A stretch of DNA of 64,000 nt from positions 2,418,001 through 2,482,000 of the forward strand of contig CP179212.1 of the NCBI GenBank assembly GCA_051201675.1, in the 5' to 3' direction. This stretch comes from HTCC2207 sp002685195 (GTDB lineage Bacteria; Pseudomonadota; Gammaproteobacteria; Pseudomonadales; Porticoccaceae). Position numbers and translations under genes: made by a program. Shown in pieces: positions 52,921 to 61,572 of this stretch. Each line of letters starts with the position of its first letter. The stretch's first letter is position 1. A model generated the notes under the pieces. It was not told where the DNA came from and did not search any database. It saw only the letters and a list, made by a program, of their open reading frames with translations.

Positions 52921-54407
52921 TATGCTAATCCTCCTGTCGGCTGCTCTTGCAGGTAAACATCACTAAACAGAGCCGGCTTAGTGTTTTTTGCGAAGGTATA
53001 AAGTGCTACCGTCAAGACAAAGGCGGTTATCGCAGTAATATGCGCATTCTCAAGAGCAGCAGTCCCCGGAACAATACTAACAGCAAACTGCTTGATCGGA
53101 CCAATTGACCAGACGCAATTAATCAGCCAAGAGCAGATGACAACTACAAAGGCTACCTTTGTACTTCTCTTCCAAAACAGGCCTGCAACAATAATAAAGA
53201 ACAATGGGGCAAGCCAAGCAAACAACCATGTTATCGCACGAATAACATTAGGATGGTTATAAAACGTTAAAGCCGCAGAGAGACTACCGACAATGATGAT
53301 CACACTCCTAATAAGCCGCATCTCTTGCTCAGGTGTGAGCCCACCTTTTGTGTTTGCGCCGACGATATCCTTAGCGAATATTGTCGCTGGAGCCAGTGCC
53401 GACATAGCGAAGGTTGACAGCAGAGCACCCAGGAAACCGGCTTGCACCAGCACCACTAACCAAGTTGGAAGAAGTTTTACTACCAATGTTGCGCCGGCCA
53501 ATTTTGGACCTAAATCAGCAAATTCTGGAATAGTTGCCGCTGCCAAACCGCAAAGTACAGGAAACACTCCAAACAATCCGTTTACAGGCGCGGCAATCCA
53601 GAGGGAACGTCTGATGACACTTTCATCTTTCGCGGACATTGCAGCCGCCATACCCTGCTGATTTACGGACTGAGCGAACACAACAGAGAAAACCGCCGCG
53701 AGCGAAAACCCCACTAATAGATCAGGTGTACCGAATATGCTCAACTTATAATCCTGACCATTTGTGACATAGTGCTGCCTAACACCTTCCCAGCCCTCAG
53801 GTAGAACAAATGCCAAATAGATACCCGCAATAATGATAGATGCATACATTACGATGGCATTTACTAGGTTGACCCACATGGTTTGTTTGATACCACCCAT
53901 GGTTACATAGGCGGTGCCTAAAATTGCGCCTACCACCGCAGCCCAACCGAGCGCCCAACCACTAATTGCAGATATACCTATACCCAGGGTCTGGGTCTCT
54001 AATGTAACCAATCCGAAAACAACCATGGCGCTAATACAGGCAGTGATAGTACGCATTTGTTTTCCGTAGATACGACCGACAAGTTCAGGAATCGTTGAAC
54101 AACCTAAGCGCCGGACCCATTGGCCCGTTCCCAAGCATATAGCACACATCAAAATGGTATGAGCAAAGGAAAACCAGAGCGCAACCGCACCCATCACGAA
54201 AGACATTTCCATCAACCCATAGACATGAGCAGAACCCAAATAGGTAATTGCCATTGTTACAGAGAACATAGCTAAATTGGCATTCCTGCCACCGGTGGCC
54301 ATATCGGTCACCTGCCCAGACGCTTTCTCTCTTTGAGACAGATACAGCCCTATACCGCCAATAACGAGAACGTTGTAGAGAACAACCAACACTAGAACAA
54401 TGTTCAT
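52920..54407 (-). CDS. SSS-family sodium:solute symporter
   Basis: A 495-residue inner-membrane protein with about 13 hydrophobic segments. It has an ALWFSFAHTILMCAICLGTG region, the conserved GGIKQTMWVNLVNAIVMY in TM6, and QSVNQQGMAAAMSAKDE after TM7, all typical of the solute:sodium symporters that import carboxylates, amino acids or sugars. The GGLA tail overlaps the start of a 36-residue gene. It lies on the same strand as the IclR regulator upstream and probably imports the substrate of the cyclase/BKACE pathway. Confidence 0.9.
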   Translation of the reverse strand: MNIVLVLVVLYNVLVIGGIGLYLSQREKASGQVTDMATGGRNANLAMFSVTMAITYLGSAHVYGLMEMSFVMGAVALWFSFAHTILMCAICLGTGQWVRRLGCSTIPELVGRIYGKQMRTITACISAMVVFGLVTLETQTLGIGISAISGWALGWAAVVGAILGTAYVTMGGIKQTMWVNLVNAIVMYASIIIAGIYLAFVLPEGWEGVRQHYVTNGQDYKLSIFGTPDLLVGFSLAAVFSVVFAQSVNQQGMAAAMSAKDESVIRRSLWIAAPVNGLFGVFPVLCGLAAATIPEFADLGPKLAGATLVVKLLPTWLVVLVQAGFLGALLSTFAMSALAPATIFAKDIVGANTKGGLTPEQEMRLIRSVIIIVGSLSAALTFYNHPNVIRAITWLFAWLAPLFFIIVAGLFWKRSTKVAFVVVICSWLINCVWSIGPIKQFAVSIVPGTAALENAHITAITAFVLTVALYTFAKNTKPALFSDVYLQEQPTGGLA

Positions 54408-54742
54408 GCGACAATCTCCTCAACAAAGAGGCGAAGAAAATAATCAATTGCGAAAATGCACTTGGCCGCCAGAATGCTAATTTTCAATTTTTATACGCTC
54501 CATCTCAAGGGACTAGTGACAATGAGTATCTCGAATATTGAATTGCCTGTCAATACAGATGAATTACTATGCGATAACTTAATTACCTGCTCATAATAGC
54601 CGAGTAGCACCCATATCAACGTCCTCCTTGGCATTCAAAATGCAAGACTCCAAAGCACGCTGAAATGATAACGAACGACTGCGGACCCACATTTTTTCAG
54701 GACACATTAAATTGAATAAAGCCTGCGATCGACAACAGGTAT
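54408..54742. other. Intergenic region upstream of the symporter operon
   Basis: 335 bases between the IclR gene's end and the symporter start. It should contain the symporter promoter; no gene is found and no strong hairpin or operator is obvious. Confidence 0.5.
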
Positions 54743-55510
54743 TTATGATGCAAATTCATCAAGGATACGCGCACGACAATTAAGCAAAGCCTTCACCAAT
54801 TGCTTCTCTTTCTGTTTAAAACGGACTGTGGGAACAGGTATTGAAACAGCATAAAGCTTACCACCAGGCTCCTGTAGTGGTGTCCCGATAGCACTCACTC
54901 CGACAATATGCTCCTCACGATCGAATGCGATATTGCTTTGCTTTACTAATTGCACTTCATCAAACAACTTACTGATACTAGTAATTGTAGCGGGCGTATG
55001 CTCATCGAGAGCCTTGCGACCCATGCGTTTATGAAAGTCAGCCTCGGTAAATGTAGACAGCATCGCCTTTCCACTCGCCAGACAATGCAAGGGAAAAGCT
55101 TCTCCGATTGAAGAAACAATGTTAAGGCGAGCTGAACCAACCACCTGATCCACAAACACGGTCCGTGTTTTTTGTATCTCGGATACATCCACCGTCTCTC
55201 CAGTCTCTTTAGATAATTCATTGATATATGGTCGAATAAATTCAATGAAGTCAAAGCTGGAATTACTTGCCATGCGCAGGATAGCAGGCCCTAACTTAAC
55301 CCCAGTGGTAGGCGAAGCACCGATTAACAGATGCTCCTCTGTAAGCGCATCGACAATCCGCTGTACGGTCGATCTGGAGAGTCCCACTCTCTGGGCTATT
55401 TTGCCCAAACTTAGCCCCTTAGGCTCACGCTCTAATGCCCGCAGAATTGTGGCCGCGCGAGCAATTACTTGAATGCCCTTTTTGGGAGATTTAGCTGTGC
55501 TTTTTACCAA
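54743..55510 (-). CDS. IclR-family transcriptional regulator
   Basis: A 255-residue IclR protein. The winged HTH (LSLGKIAQRVGLSRSTVQRIVDAL, residues ~35-58) precedes the IclR effector domain, with LHCLASGKAMLS and EEHIVGVSAIGTPL as hallmarks. The start is a TTG at 55510 preceded by AGAGGA at a good distance; no better ATG exists. A perfect inverted repeat (GATAC-TTTT-GTATC) lies 22 bases upstream and may be its own operator. Position next to the symporter, cyclase operon and BKACE gene suggests that it controls them. Confidence 0.88.
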   Translation of the reverse strand: MVKSTAKSPKKGIQVIARAATILRALEREPKGLSLGKIAQRVGLSRSTVQRIVDALTEEHLLIGASPTTGVKLGPAILRMASNSSFDFIEFIRPYINELSKETGETVDVSEIQKTRTVFVDQVVGSARLNIVSSIGEAFPLHCLASGKAMLSTFTEADFHKRMGRKALDEHTPATITSISKLFDEVQLVKQSNIAFDREEHIVGVSAIGTPLQEPGGKLYAVSIPVPTVRFKQKEKQLVKALLNCRARILDEFAS

Positions 55511-55531
55511 TACAGGATCCTCTCACTATGA

Positions 55532-55545
55532 GATACTTTTGTATC
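55532..55545. promoter_or_regulatory. Inverted repeat upstream of the IclR gene, candidate autoregulatory operator
   Basis: GATAC and GTATC separated by TTTT form a perfect palindrome 22 bases before the TTG start. The GATAC word recurs in the cyclase/BKACE promoter region. A hairpin with such a short stem is unlikely to terminate, so a protein-binding site is more plausible. Confidence 0.4.
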
Positions 55546-55710
55546 ATTTATGAATGGGTAGAATACTACACTACGAGCCTTAGTTGTAATTATCCCTATA
55601 AATATGTAGTTCAACTTGATAATTGATACAGGAATCGATATGGAAAATCGTACCCTTAAAGTCAGTTCTGGATTTCCGGATTTAGAACGTTTTGCACTCC
55701 CCAGCCTAAC

Positions 55711-56817
55711 TTAGGTAAGACGAAATAGCTGCTCAGCGTTGCGGTGAAAGATTTTTTGTTTTACGGCTTCACTCAGATCGGCTGATTCCATAAAGTTAAC
55801 TGCCTCCTCAACCGATTCATAGGGGTAATCAGCTGCAAACAATATTCTGTCCGCTCCTAATTCTTCATAACAAAGCTGTAACGATGAGTTTTGGCTTACA
55901 CCTGATGTCGTTATTAAAAAATTGTCTCTGAAGTATTGTGCTGGGAGCTTTTTCAGTGCTTTTACAGCACCTATCTTTACCTGAAGGAGATAGCGATTAT
56001 CAATCCTCTGCAAATAGAATGGAATCCCCTCACCCATATGGCCTAGTATGATTTTGAGGTCGGGAAACTCGTCAAATAAGCCACTCATAATCAGCCTTAG
56101 TGCGTGTAAACTCGTTTCCGCGGCAAACCCCCAACCTGCAAAGTAAAGACCATAATCAAGATATGGATGAACCATGCCTGGGCCAGGTGCTCGAGGGTGC
56201 AGGTAGATCGGTACCTTAAGGGCGTTAGCGGCTTCGAAAATCGGCCAGTATTTCCTAGCGTCAAGATAATCGCCCTTGGTGTGCGAATTTATTATTGCCC
56301 CACGCAGACCAAGCGAGCTGACGGCCCTGTCCAATTCTTTCGCCGCATCTTGCGGCAGTTGAGGAGCGATAGCCGCAAGGCCCGCCAGGCGATCTGGATG
56401 CTGACTGACTGCGTCTGCCAGCTGATTATTTGCATCCTGAGCAAGTTCTTTGGCTAGGTGATCCTCAAACACCTGGATGCCGGGGGAAGTCAACGATACA
56501 ACCTGCATATCAATGCCGCTTGCATCCATGTTCTTTAAGCGACCTTCACCAAGATTCACCAACCTACTATGAATCAATCGCGTTCCAGGGCTGTCGGCTA
56601 GAATGCTCTCGCCCATCTTGCGAAAGCCAGGCTCACCCGGCGACCCGGCAGCAATGAATTTGTCCCACTCATCTGCAATTTCCTGAGTTACAAACGCTTC
56701 CTCTATCGCGATTCTTCGGTAGTTGGGTTTAGTGGAACCGGGCATAACCAGGCTTGATTGCATCGCCAATGCGAGCCCAGCACAGCCTTTGAGAAATTTT
56801 CGTCTATTGGTTGCCAT
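55711..56817 (-). CDS. Tat-exported amidohydrolase-2 family protein (resorcylate/dihydroxybenzoate decarboxylase-like)
   Basis: A 368-residue protein. NRRKFLKG plus a hydrophobic stretch (residues ~3-25) is a Tat signal. The mature part is an amidohydrolase_2 TIM barrel: RRIAIEEAF with a metal-ligand Glu, IYLHPRAPG, ILGHMGEGIPFYLQRID and FAADYPYES carrying the catalytic Asp. The IEEAF start is typical of gamma-resorcylate and 2,3-dihydroxybenzoate decarboxylases, whereas hydrolases of the family carry a HxH motif; so a non-oxidative decarboxylase or lactonase on an aromatic acid is likely. Export is unusual for that family. It lies 94 bases after the third sulfatase gene, in an apparent operon. 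Confidence 0.78.
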   Translation of the reverse strand: MATNRRKFLKGCAGLALAMQSSLVMPGSTKPNYRRIAIEEAFVTQEIADEWDKFIAAGSPGEPGFRKMGESILADSPGTRLIHSRLVNLGEGRLKNMDASGIDMQVVSLTSPGIQVFEDHLAKELAQDANNQLADAVSQHPDRLAGLAAIAPQLPQDAAKELDRAVSSLGLRGAIINSHTKGDYLDARKYWPIFEAANALKVPIYLHPRAPGPGMVHPYLDYGLYFAGWGFAAETSLHALRLIMSGLFDEFPDLKIILGHMGEGIPFYLQRIDNRYLLQVKIGAVKALKKLPAQYFRDNFLITTSGVSQNSSLQLCYEELGADRILFAADYPYESVEEAVNFMESADLSEAVKQKIFHRNAEQLFRLT

Positions 56818-56911
56818 GATTAGCGCCTCTCTTACTGAATTATTCTGAATATTTGTATCTAGCGGTTTCTCATGTTTAACGGCTTTAAAAAAGTCCAACA
56901 CGAAAACACTG

Positions 56912-58630
56912 TCAGTAGCCTGTCATTTTGTCAGGTAAAACTACCCCAACGTCTTTTACATATTCTTCCCAATGCGCGTTTAAGCGCGCAACAATCTGGG
57001 GAAAGTTCGACGATAAATCGTTCGTTTCACCTGGGTCCTCAGCTAAATTGAACAGTTCCCAACGCTCTCTACCCCAGGGAATCTCTTCCAGGATAATTTT
57101 CCAGTTATCCATTCGCACCGCGCGACGGCCGAACAACTCAGTGGCGAAAACAGTATCCACATCATGTATTCGAGTTTTGGGGTTTTTGAACAGTGATATG
57201 AAGCTTTTGCCTCGCATGGGGGCTCTCTCAATACCCTGATAGACATAGGGTTTCCTGGGGATACTTATATTGGCAGCCGTCAAGATTGTGGGTGCAACGT
57301 CCATTACGTGCAGTGGTTGCCTGACAATTCTGCCATTGGAGGCCATACCGCCGCGCCAAAGAAACACCGGAACACGTGTCCCTCCCTCTGCAACACTACC
57401 CTTAAAAGAGCGATTGAAAGCAGCGGATGCAGAAGACCAGCCGGGACCTGCGAAGGAAAAGGAACTTGGATAACCAATATTTTCTATGCTGTTGTCGAAC
57501 GTTTTGACATGTTCAGCAAAGTCAGGCACGCGATCTAACTGTAGCGCTTCGGGCCCGTTGTCGGACATAAAAAGCACGATTGTATCGTCTAGCTTGCCAA
57601 GTTCCTGCAACTTGGCGAGTACGCGGGAAACGTTTTGGTCCATGCTATCGACCATCGCCGCATAAACCTCCATATTGCGCGCTTGTGTTTTTTGTTCCAC
57701 AACAGTGAGTTCGTTCCATGGTCTATAGCTGGGCGCATTGCCCCATTTATGATTACTCACTGCTAACCCGAGCTCGTGCATACGCTCAAGTCTTTCTTTC
57801 TTTAACTCATCCCAGCCCTGATCATAACGCCCGCGATACTTCTCTATTAGCTCGCGGGGGGCCTGAAGAGGCCAGTGTGGCGCTGTGTAAGCCAAATATG
57901 CAAAAAATGGTTTATCCTCTTTCGCATCGATTTCAAGATACTGCAGAAGCTTGTCTGTATAGTAGTCGGTAGAATAAGTCCCCGTTGGCCAGCTCGATTT
58001 AGCACTGCCTTCTCGATAATAAGCCACGGGTTTGGATAATTTAGGCCCTGTGTTGTCGAAGTGGCCAGCTCCCCCTTGCAAAAGCACAAATGATCGTTGA
58101 AATCCACGCGACTCAGGGCTTTGTGAGGCTTTCATGCCCAGGTGCCACTTCCCACTGATATAGGTCATGTAACCTGCGTTTTTCAGGATAGAAGCAACGG
58201 ATTGGACGCGCGTACTTAAATACCCCTCGTATCCCGGTTGTCCCCGCTGATTGGTGGCCATTTTCTCTGCCATATTGCCGAGCCCAGCAATATGATGATC
58301 TGTCCCCGACAAGAGCATCGCTCTAGTCGGGGAACAGGTGGGGGCGGCCGTGAAATTAGTAAAACGCAAACCTTGGATCGCAAGACCGTCTAAAGTCGGT
58401 GTGTTGATTTCGCCGCCAAAAGCGCCTATATCAGATATTCCCAGATCGTCAGCGACGATAAGCAGAATGTTAGGGCGCTTTTCCTGAGCGGCTTTACCGG
58501 CTTCAGCGGATATTTTTTCCGACCCGCAACTGATTGCCAGCAGTAGGGCAAAAAAATACAATTTAACACCTACTTTCCCTCTGACGGTTGGCTCAGTGAA
58601 CTTTTTCGTCATACCCAGCATCACAAGCAT
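56912..58630 (-). CDS. Arylsulfatase A-like sulfatase (S1 family), probable lipoprotein
   Basis: About 572 residues. VADDLGISDIGAFGGEINTP, CSPTRAMLLSG (formylglycine Cys at about residue 99), GKWHLGMKAS and LFMSDNGPE are all present. The N-terminus has a hydrophobic stretch ending in AISCGS, a plausible lipobox. Starts at 58639 (TTG), 58630, 58621 and 58612 (ATG) are possible; none has a clear ribosome binding site, and 58630 is a compromise. It starts just after the TonB receptor stop and is closely similar in layout to the second sulfatase. It probably removes sulfate from a ligand imported or bound by the receptor. Confidence 0.85.
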   Translation of the reverse strand: MLVMLGMTKKFTEPTVRGKVGVKLYFFALLLAISCGSEKISAEAGKAAQEKRPNILLIVADDLGISDIGAFGGEINTPTLDGLAIQGLRFTNFTAAPTCSPTRAMLLSGTDHHIAGLGNMAEKMATNQRGQPGYEGYLSTRVQSVASILKNAGYMTYISGKWHLGMKASQSPESRGFQRSFVLLQGGAGHFDNTGPKLSKPVAYYREGSAKSSWPTGTYSTDYYTDKLLQYLEIDAKEDKPFFAYLAYTAPHWPLQAPRELIEKYRGRYDQGWDELKKERLERMHELGLAVSNHKWGNAPSYRPWNELTVVEQKTQARNMEVYAAMVDSMDQNVSRVLAKLQELGKLDDTIVLFMSDNGPEALQLDRVPDFAEHVKTFDNSIENIGYPSSFSFAGPGWSSASAAFNRSFKGSVAEGGTRVPVFLWRGGMASNGRIVRQPLHVMDVAPTILTAANISIPRKPYVYQGIERAPMRGKSFISLFKNPKTRIHDVDTVFATELFGRRAVRMDNWKIILEEIPWGRERWELFNLAEDPGETNDLSSNFPQIVARLNAHWEEYVKDVGVVLPDKMTGY

Positions 58631-58642
58631 TGTGGGCAAGCG

Positions 58643-60793
58643 TTAAAAATCGTACGCAAGGGTAACACCATAGGTTCTCGGCTCCATAAGGGTAGCGAGC
58701 AGCGCGTGCCCGATGGCGCTCGAAGTAACATTGATGTGAGATATTATCTCCTCATCCGTCAAATTTCTTCCCCAAAGGTTTAATGTCCATCGCTCATCTG
58801 GAAATGTAACCAGAGCATTGGCGTTTATAACCGTGGTAGATTCCTGGTAAGAAATATCTTCCTTGAATTCATTGAACCAGCGTTCATCAGTGTACACAAC
58901 CTGAAATCTGGATTGGATATCAAAGTCACTCAAGTTTGCAACGTGCTCAAGCGTCAAGTCCACTTGGGTCTTGGGCGAATTGGGCAGCGGATTACCCTTT
59001 AGGTCTATGTCGACACCTGGCTGAAACGTCGTATTCTGAGTGATGAATTCTGAAAATTCTGCATCAAGGTAGGCAGCGTTTAACTTCAGCGTGAGGCTTT
59101 CACTAAGTAGTGCCACTGATTCTAACTCGATACCGCGAATATCCGCTTCAGCCGCGTTAACAGTGATGAGGTTTCCGTCAACTGGTCGCTGCACCTGAAG
59201 GTCTTCAATTGTGGAATCGAAAACCGCTGCGTTGATCTGTAACCGGTTATCCCACCACTGGCTCTTGATACCCCCCTCAAGGCTCATAATAGCCTCGGGA
59301 TCGACCGAAGGAGAGTTGTTGCCAATGTTCATTACACCTGTTTTATAGCCTTCACTTGCCTTCAAATAAAACAACAAATCATCTGAAAATGCATACTCTA
59401 CACCTAATGTTGGCGTCCAATCATCCCAGCTATCTTTTCTCGCAATGGGGAACACGACTCCAGTGGGTATTGTTCTTGAGCCTACATCTTGCTTTTTATC
59501 CTTGCTGTAACGCAATCCGGTTGTTATTGACCACTGCTCATTAAGACTCCAGTTTGTGTTCCAGAAAGCGGCATAAGAGTCGCTTTCCTGCTGTCCTTCA
59601 AATTGCAGGAAAGGCCGGTTTAGCACATTAGTGTAGGGAGGCGGTCCATCGATCGTGATGCTGGCATCAATATCTTCGTGAAAGTAATACAGGCCGAATA
59701 GCGTCGTGTGATTCTCTCCATCCCAATTCAGTTGAAATTCCTGGCTATAATGCTCTGAGCTTTCGAACTGATTGTTTGCGTAGAATTGCACTGGTGTTCC
59801 GTTGAGATCAGTGCGTGCTTTTCTAACGTAGTCCAGATAGTTCGTTATCGATTTCAGGGAAATATCTTCCGTCAGATCCCACTGTAAATGCAGAGTGGCT
59901 GAATCGAAATCTTTGCTCCCACCAATGGTATTTTCAGAATTATTATCTCTGATGTCGGGAGCGGGCTCCCCTCCCTGAGCTATCTCGCGTGGGGTGATAT
60001 CAGTTCTGGCCTGACCCAAATAATGATAGTCACCAGCCGCGTCAGTTTCAAAATGCGTTAAACTCAAAAATGCATCGAAACTATCTGAACCCACGTAAGC
60101 CAGGCCAAGTCTGAAGGCACTCAGGTCTTCGTCGTCGAGGTCTCTTCCATCAAACAAATTTTCGCCATAACCATCCCGCTTTTGCATTTTGAAAGCGGCT
60201 CGACCCAGAACTTTGCCTTCTACCAGAGTGCCGCCGATTGCCGTTTCAAGCTCTTGGAGGTCATAGTTACCTGCTGTAACATCTACATATCCTTCCAACT
60301 CATCAGTTGGTCGGCGCGTGTGAATATTGATAGAACCACCGGTGGCATTTCTACCATACAGTGACCCCTGGGGCCCCCTGAGAACTTCTAAGCGCTCAAT
60401 ATCGAAGAAGCTACTGACTTGAGCAGATGGCCGGGAAATTACTGCGCCATCAGCATGCAGGGCAACGCTTGGTTCACTTCCCATTGCAAAACTGGTTAAG
60501 CCGATACCTCGGATATAGATCCGAGGCATCCCTGCAGCAATTGAAACTTGTAGGTTTGGCACCAGAGACTGTAAATCGAGAACGTTCTCAATGCCAGCAT
60601 TGGTCAGTTCATTTCCATCCACGTAGGTGACCGCTAGCGGTATATCCTGAACACTTTCTTGTCGTTTCTGGGCTGTAACGATTACCTCATCAAGGGATAG
60701 TCGACCTGCCGCCGTTTCATCCGCATAGCTGGCAGGGCCAGCAAAAGCTGCTGCAAATGCACCAAATAACCCTATTTTATTTTTGCTTTTCAT
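58643..60793 (-). CDS. TonB-dependent receptor
   Basis: A 716-residue outer-membrane receptor. It has a signal peptide (residues ~1-25), TonB box LDEVIVTAQKR, plug signature IERLEVLRGPQGSLYGRN with GGSINIHTRRPTDELEG, and a barrel ending in YGVTLAYDF with the terminal Phe used for outer-membrane insertion. GGAGAAGG precedes the ATG at 60793; a longer frame to 60964 was rejected. It leads an operon with a sulfatase and a Tat amidohydrolase. A perfect copy of the DNA found upstream of the first receptor lies 182 bases ahead of it. Confidence 0.9.
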   Translation of the reverse strand: MKSKNKIGLFGAFAAAFAGPASYADETAAGRLSLDEVIVTAQKRQESVQDIPLAVTYVDGNELTNAGIENVLDLQSLVPNLQVSIAAGMPRIYIRGIGLTSFAMGSEPSVALHADGAVISRPSAQVSSFFDIERLEVLRGPQGSLYGRNATGGSINIHTRRPTDELEGYVDVTAGNYDLQELETAIGGTLVEGKVLGRAAFKMQKRDGYGENLFDGRDLDDEDLSAFRLGLAYVGSDSFDAFLSLTHFETDAAGDYHYLGQARTDITPREIAQGGEPAPDIRDNNSENTIGGSKDFDSATLHLQWDLTEDISLKSITNYLDYVRKARTDLNGTPVQFYANNQFESSEHYSQEFQLNWDGENHTTLFGLYYFHEDIDASITIDGPPPYTNVLNRPFLQFEGQQESDSYAAFWNTNWSLNEQWSITTGLRYSKDKKQDVGSRTIPTGVVFPIARKDSWDDWTPTLGVEYAFSDDLLFYLKASEGYKTGVMNIGNNSPSVDPEAIMSLEGGIKSQWWDNRLQINAAVFDSTIEDLQVQRPVDGNLITVNAAEADIRGIELESVALLSESLTLKLNAAYLDAEFSEFITQNTTFQPGVDIDLKGNPLPNSPKTQVDLTLEHVANLSDFDIQSRFQVVYTDERWFNEFKEDISYQESTTVINANALVTFPDERWTLNLWGRNLTDEEIISHINVTSSAIGHALLATLMEPRTYGVTLAYDF

Positions 60794-60974
60794 TCCTTCT
60801 CCCTCACGCAAAATGTTTATAGTATGAAAGTGATGCCTGCTGAAGTCCGGTTCTAGTCCCGTCCCCACAAGCATCTCATTAATAGCTTTGCGTGGCGTGG
60901 AAAAGCCGGATACTGCTTTGGATCTTTTCCCCCTAACCAACTGGTCAGGAAAAATCAAAGTCAAATCAGCTTGT

Positions 60975-61122
60975 TCAGCAAAGACTGAAATAAAGTATCA
61001 CATATTAACGATTTGGAGATAAACCTCAGCTTTGTGTTACTTTAATCTACAAAATGTATTTAATGGTTTATAGAGAACATCAGATGTTAAACACCCACTT
61101 AACAAGTAAGTAGCTGCTGGCA
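60975..61122. repeat. 148-bp perfect direct repeat, right copy
   Basis: Second copy of 34221-34368. It includes the last 14 codons and stop of the DASS transporter (reverse strand, ending VKWVFNI), which here belong to no gene. Its right end abuts the truncated reading frame at 61122. It therefore marks a join between the catabolic segment and the mobile-type DNA on the right. Confidence 0.95.
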
Positions 61123-61292
61123 TCTTAATCGACTTAATACCGAAACAAGAACTCCAAAAAATTATTGATAAGGAGCATATGGCGGCATTCGGCATGACAA
61201 GAAATGAGCGCCGAGAAAGATTAAAACAAGAGGCCAACGGAGCAGAGATAGATTGGGAGATATATGACATCCCAACCATTCAACGAAGCTAA
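61122..61292 (+). pseudogene. 3' end of a truncated gene at the repeat junction
   Basis: The forward frame runs open from the repeat edge to a TAA at 61290-61292 and encodes about 56 residues such as LIPKQELQKIIDKEHMAAFG followed by a basic helix (TRNERRERLKQEA) and EIDWEIYDIPT. The amino-acid pattern is that of a real C-terminal tail, but there is no start codon before the break except an internal ATG, and a stop lies just inside the repeat. The gene's 5' part was lost when the 148-bp copy was joined. I do not recognise the family. Confidence 0.55.
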
Positions 61293-61304
61293 ACATTTAA
61301 TGGA

Positions 61305-61334
61305 CCACCAGAGCACACGAATGTGCTCTGGTGG
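61305..61334. terminator. Bidirectional terminator between convergent genes
   Basis: CCACCAGAGCACA and TGTGCTCTGGTGG form a perfect 13-bp stem with a CGAA loop. It lies 12 bases past the stop of the truncated frame and 12 bases from the stop of the small reverse gene at 61347, so it can serve both. T-runs are weak. Confidence 0.8.
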
Positions 61335-61346
61335 GCAAGCTCATTA

Positions 61347-61544
61347 TCACCGCCTAACAATAGTTACTAACACCCCCTCTCGTGAACCAACTCTCATTCG
61401 TCCGCTGCAACGATAGCCCCAGCCAGTTTTGGGAACAACTTTAAGGTTTAATCGAGCCCGCAATGCTCTCTTCCTCACTAGTGCCTCCCACTCCTCCCTG
61501 AATCCGTTATAGAAAAGATTACAGTCTTCAAATGTGTCGTCCAT
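61347..61544 (-). CDS. Small basic hypothetical protein (65 aa)
   Basis: 65 residues, strongly basic in the second half (VRKRALRARLNLKVV, then YRCSGRMRVGSREG). AGGGAG seven bases before the ATG supports translation. It follows the 169-residue gene by 28 bases, suggesting an operon of three small genes (62258 to 61347). No known family; the charge suggests nucleic-acid binding. Likely part of mobile-element cargo. Confidence 0.6.
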   Translation of the reverse strand: MDDTFEDCNLFYNGFREEWEALVRKRALRARLNLKVVPKTGWGYRCSGRMRVGSREGVLVTIVRR

Positions 61545-61572
61545 GGCTATTTTCTCCCTATTGAGTTAAGTG

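Noticed and set aside
60794..60964. Extended N-terminus of the third TonB receptor
   Set aside because: The extra 57 residues precede a good signal peptide and a strong ribosome binding site at the ATG at 60793.
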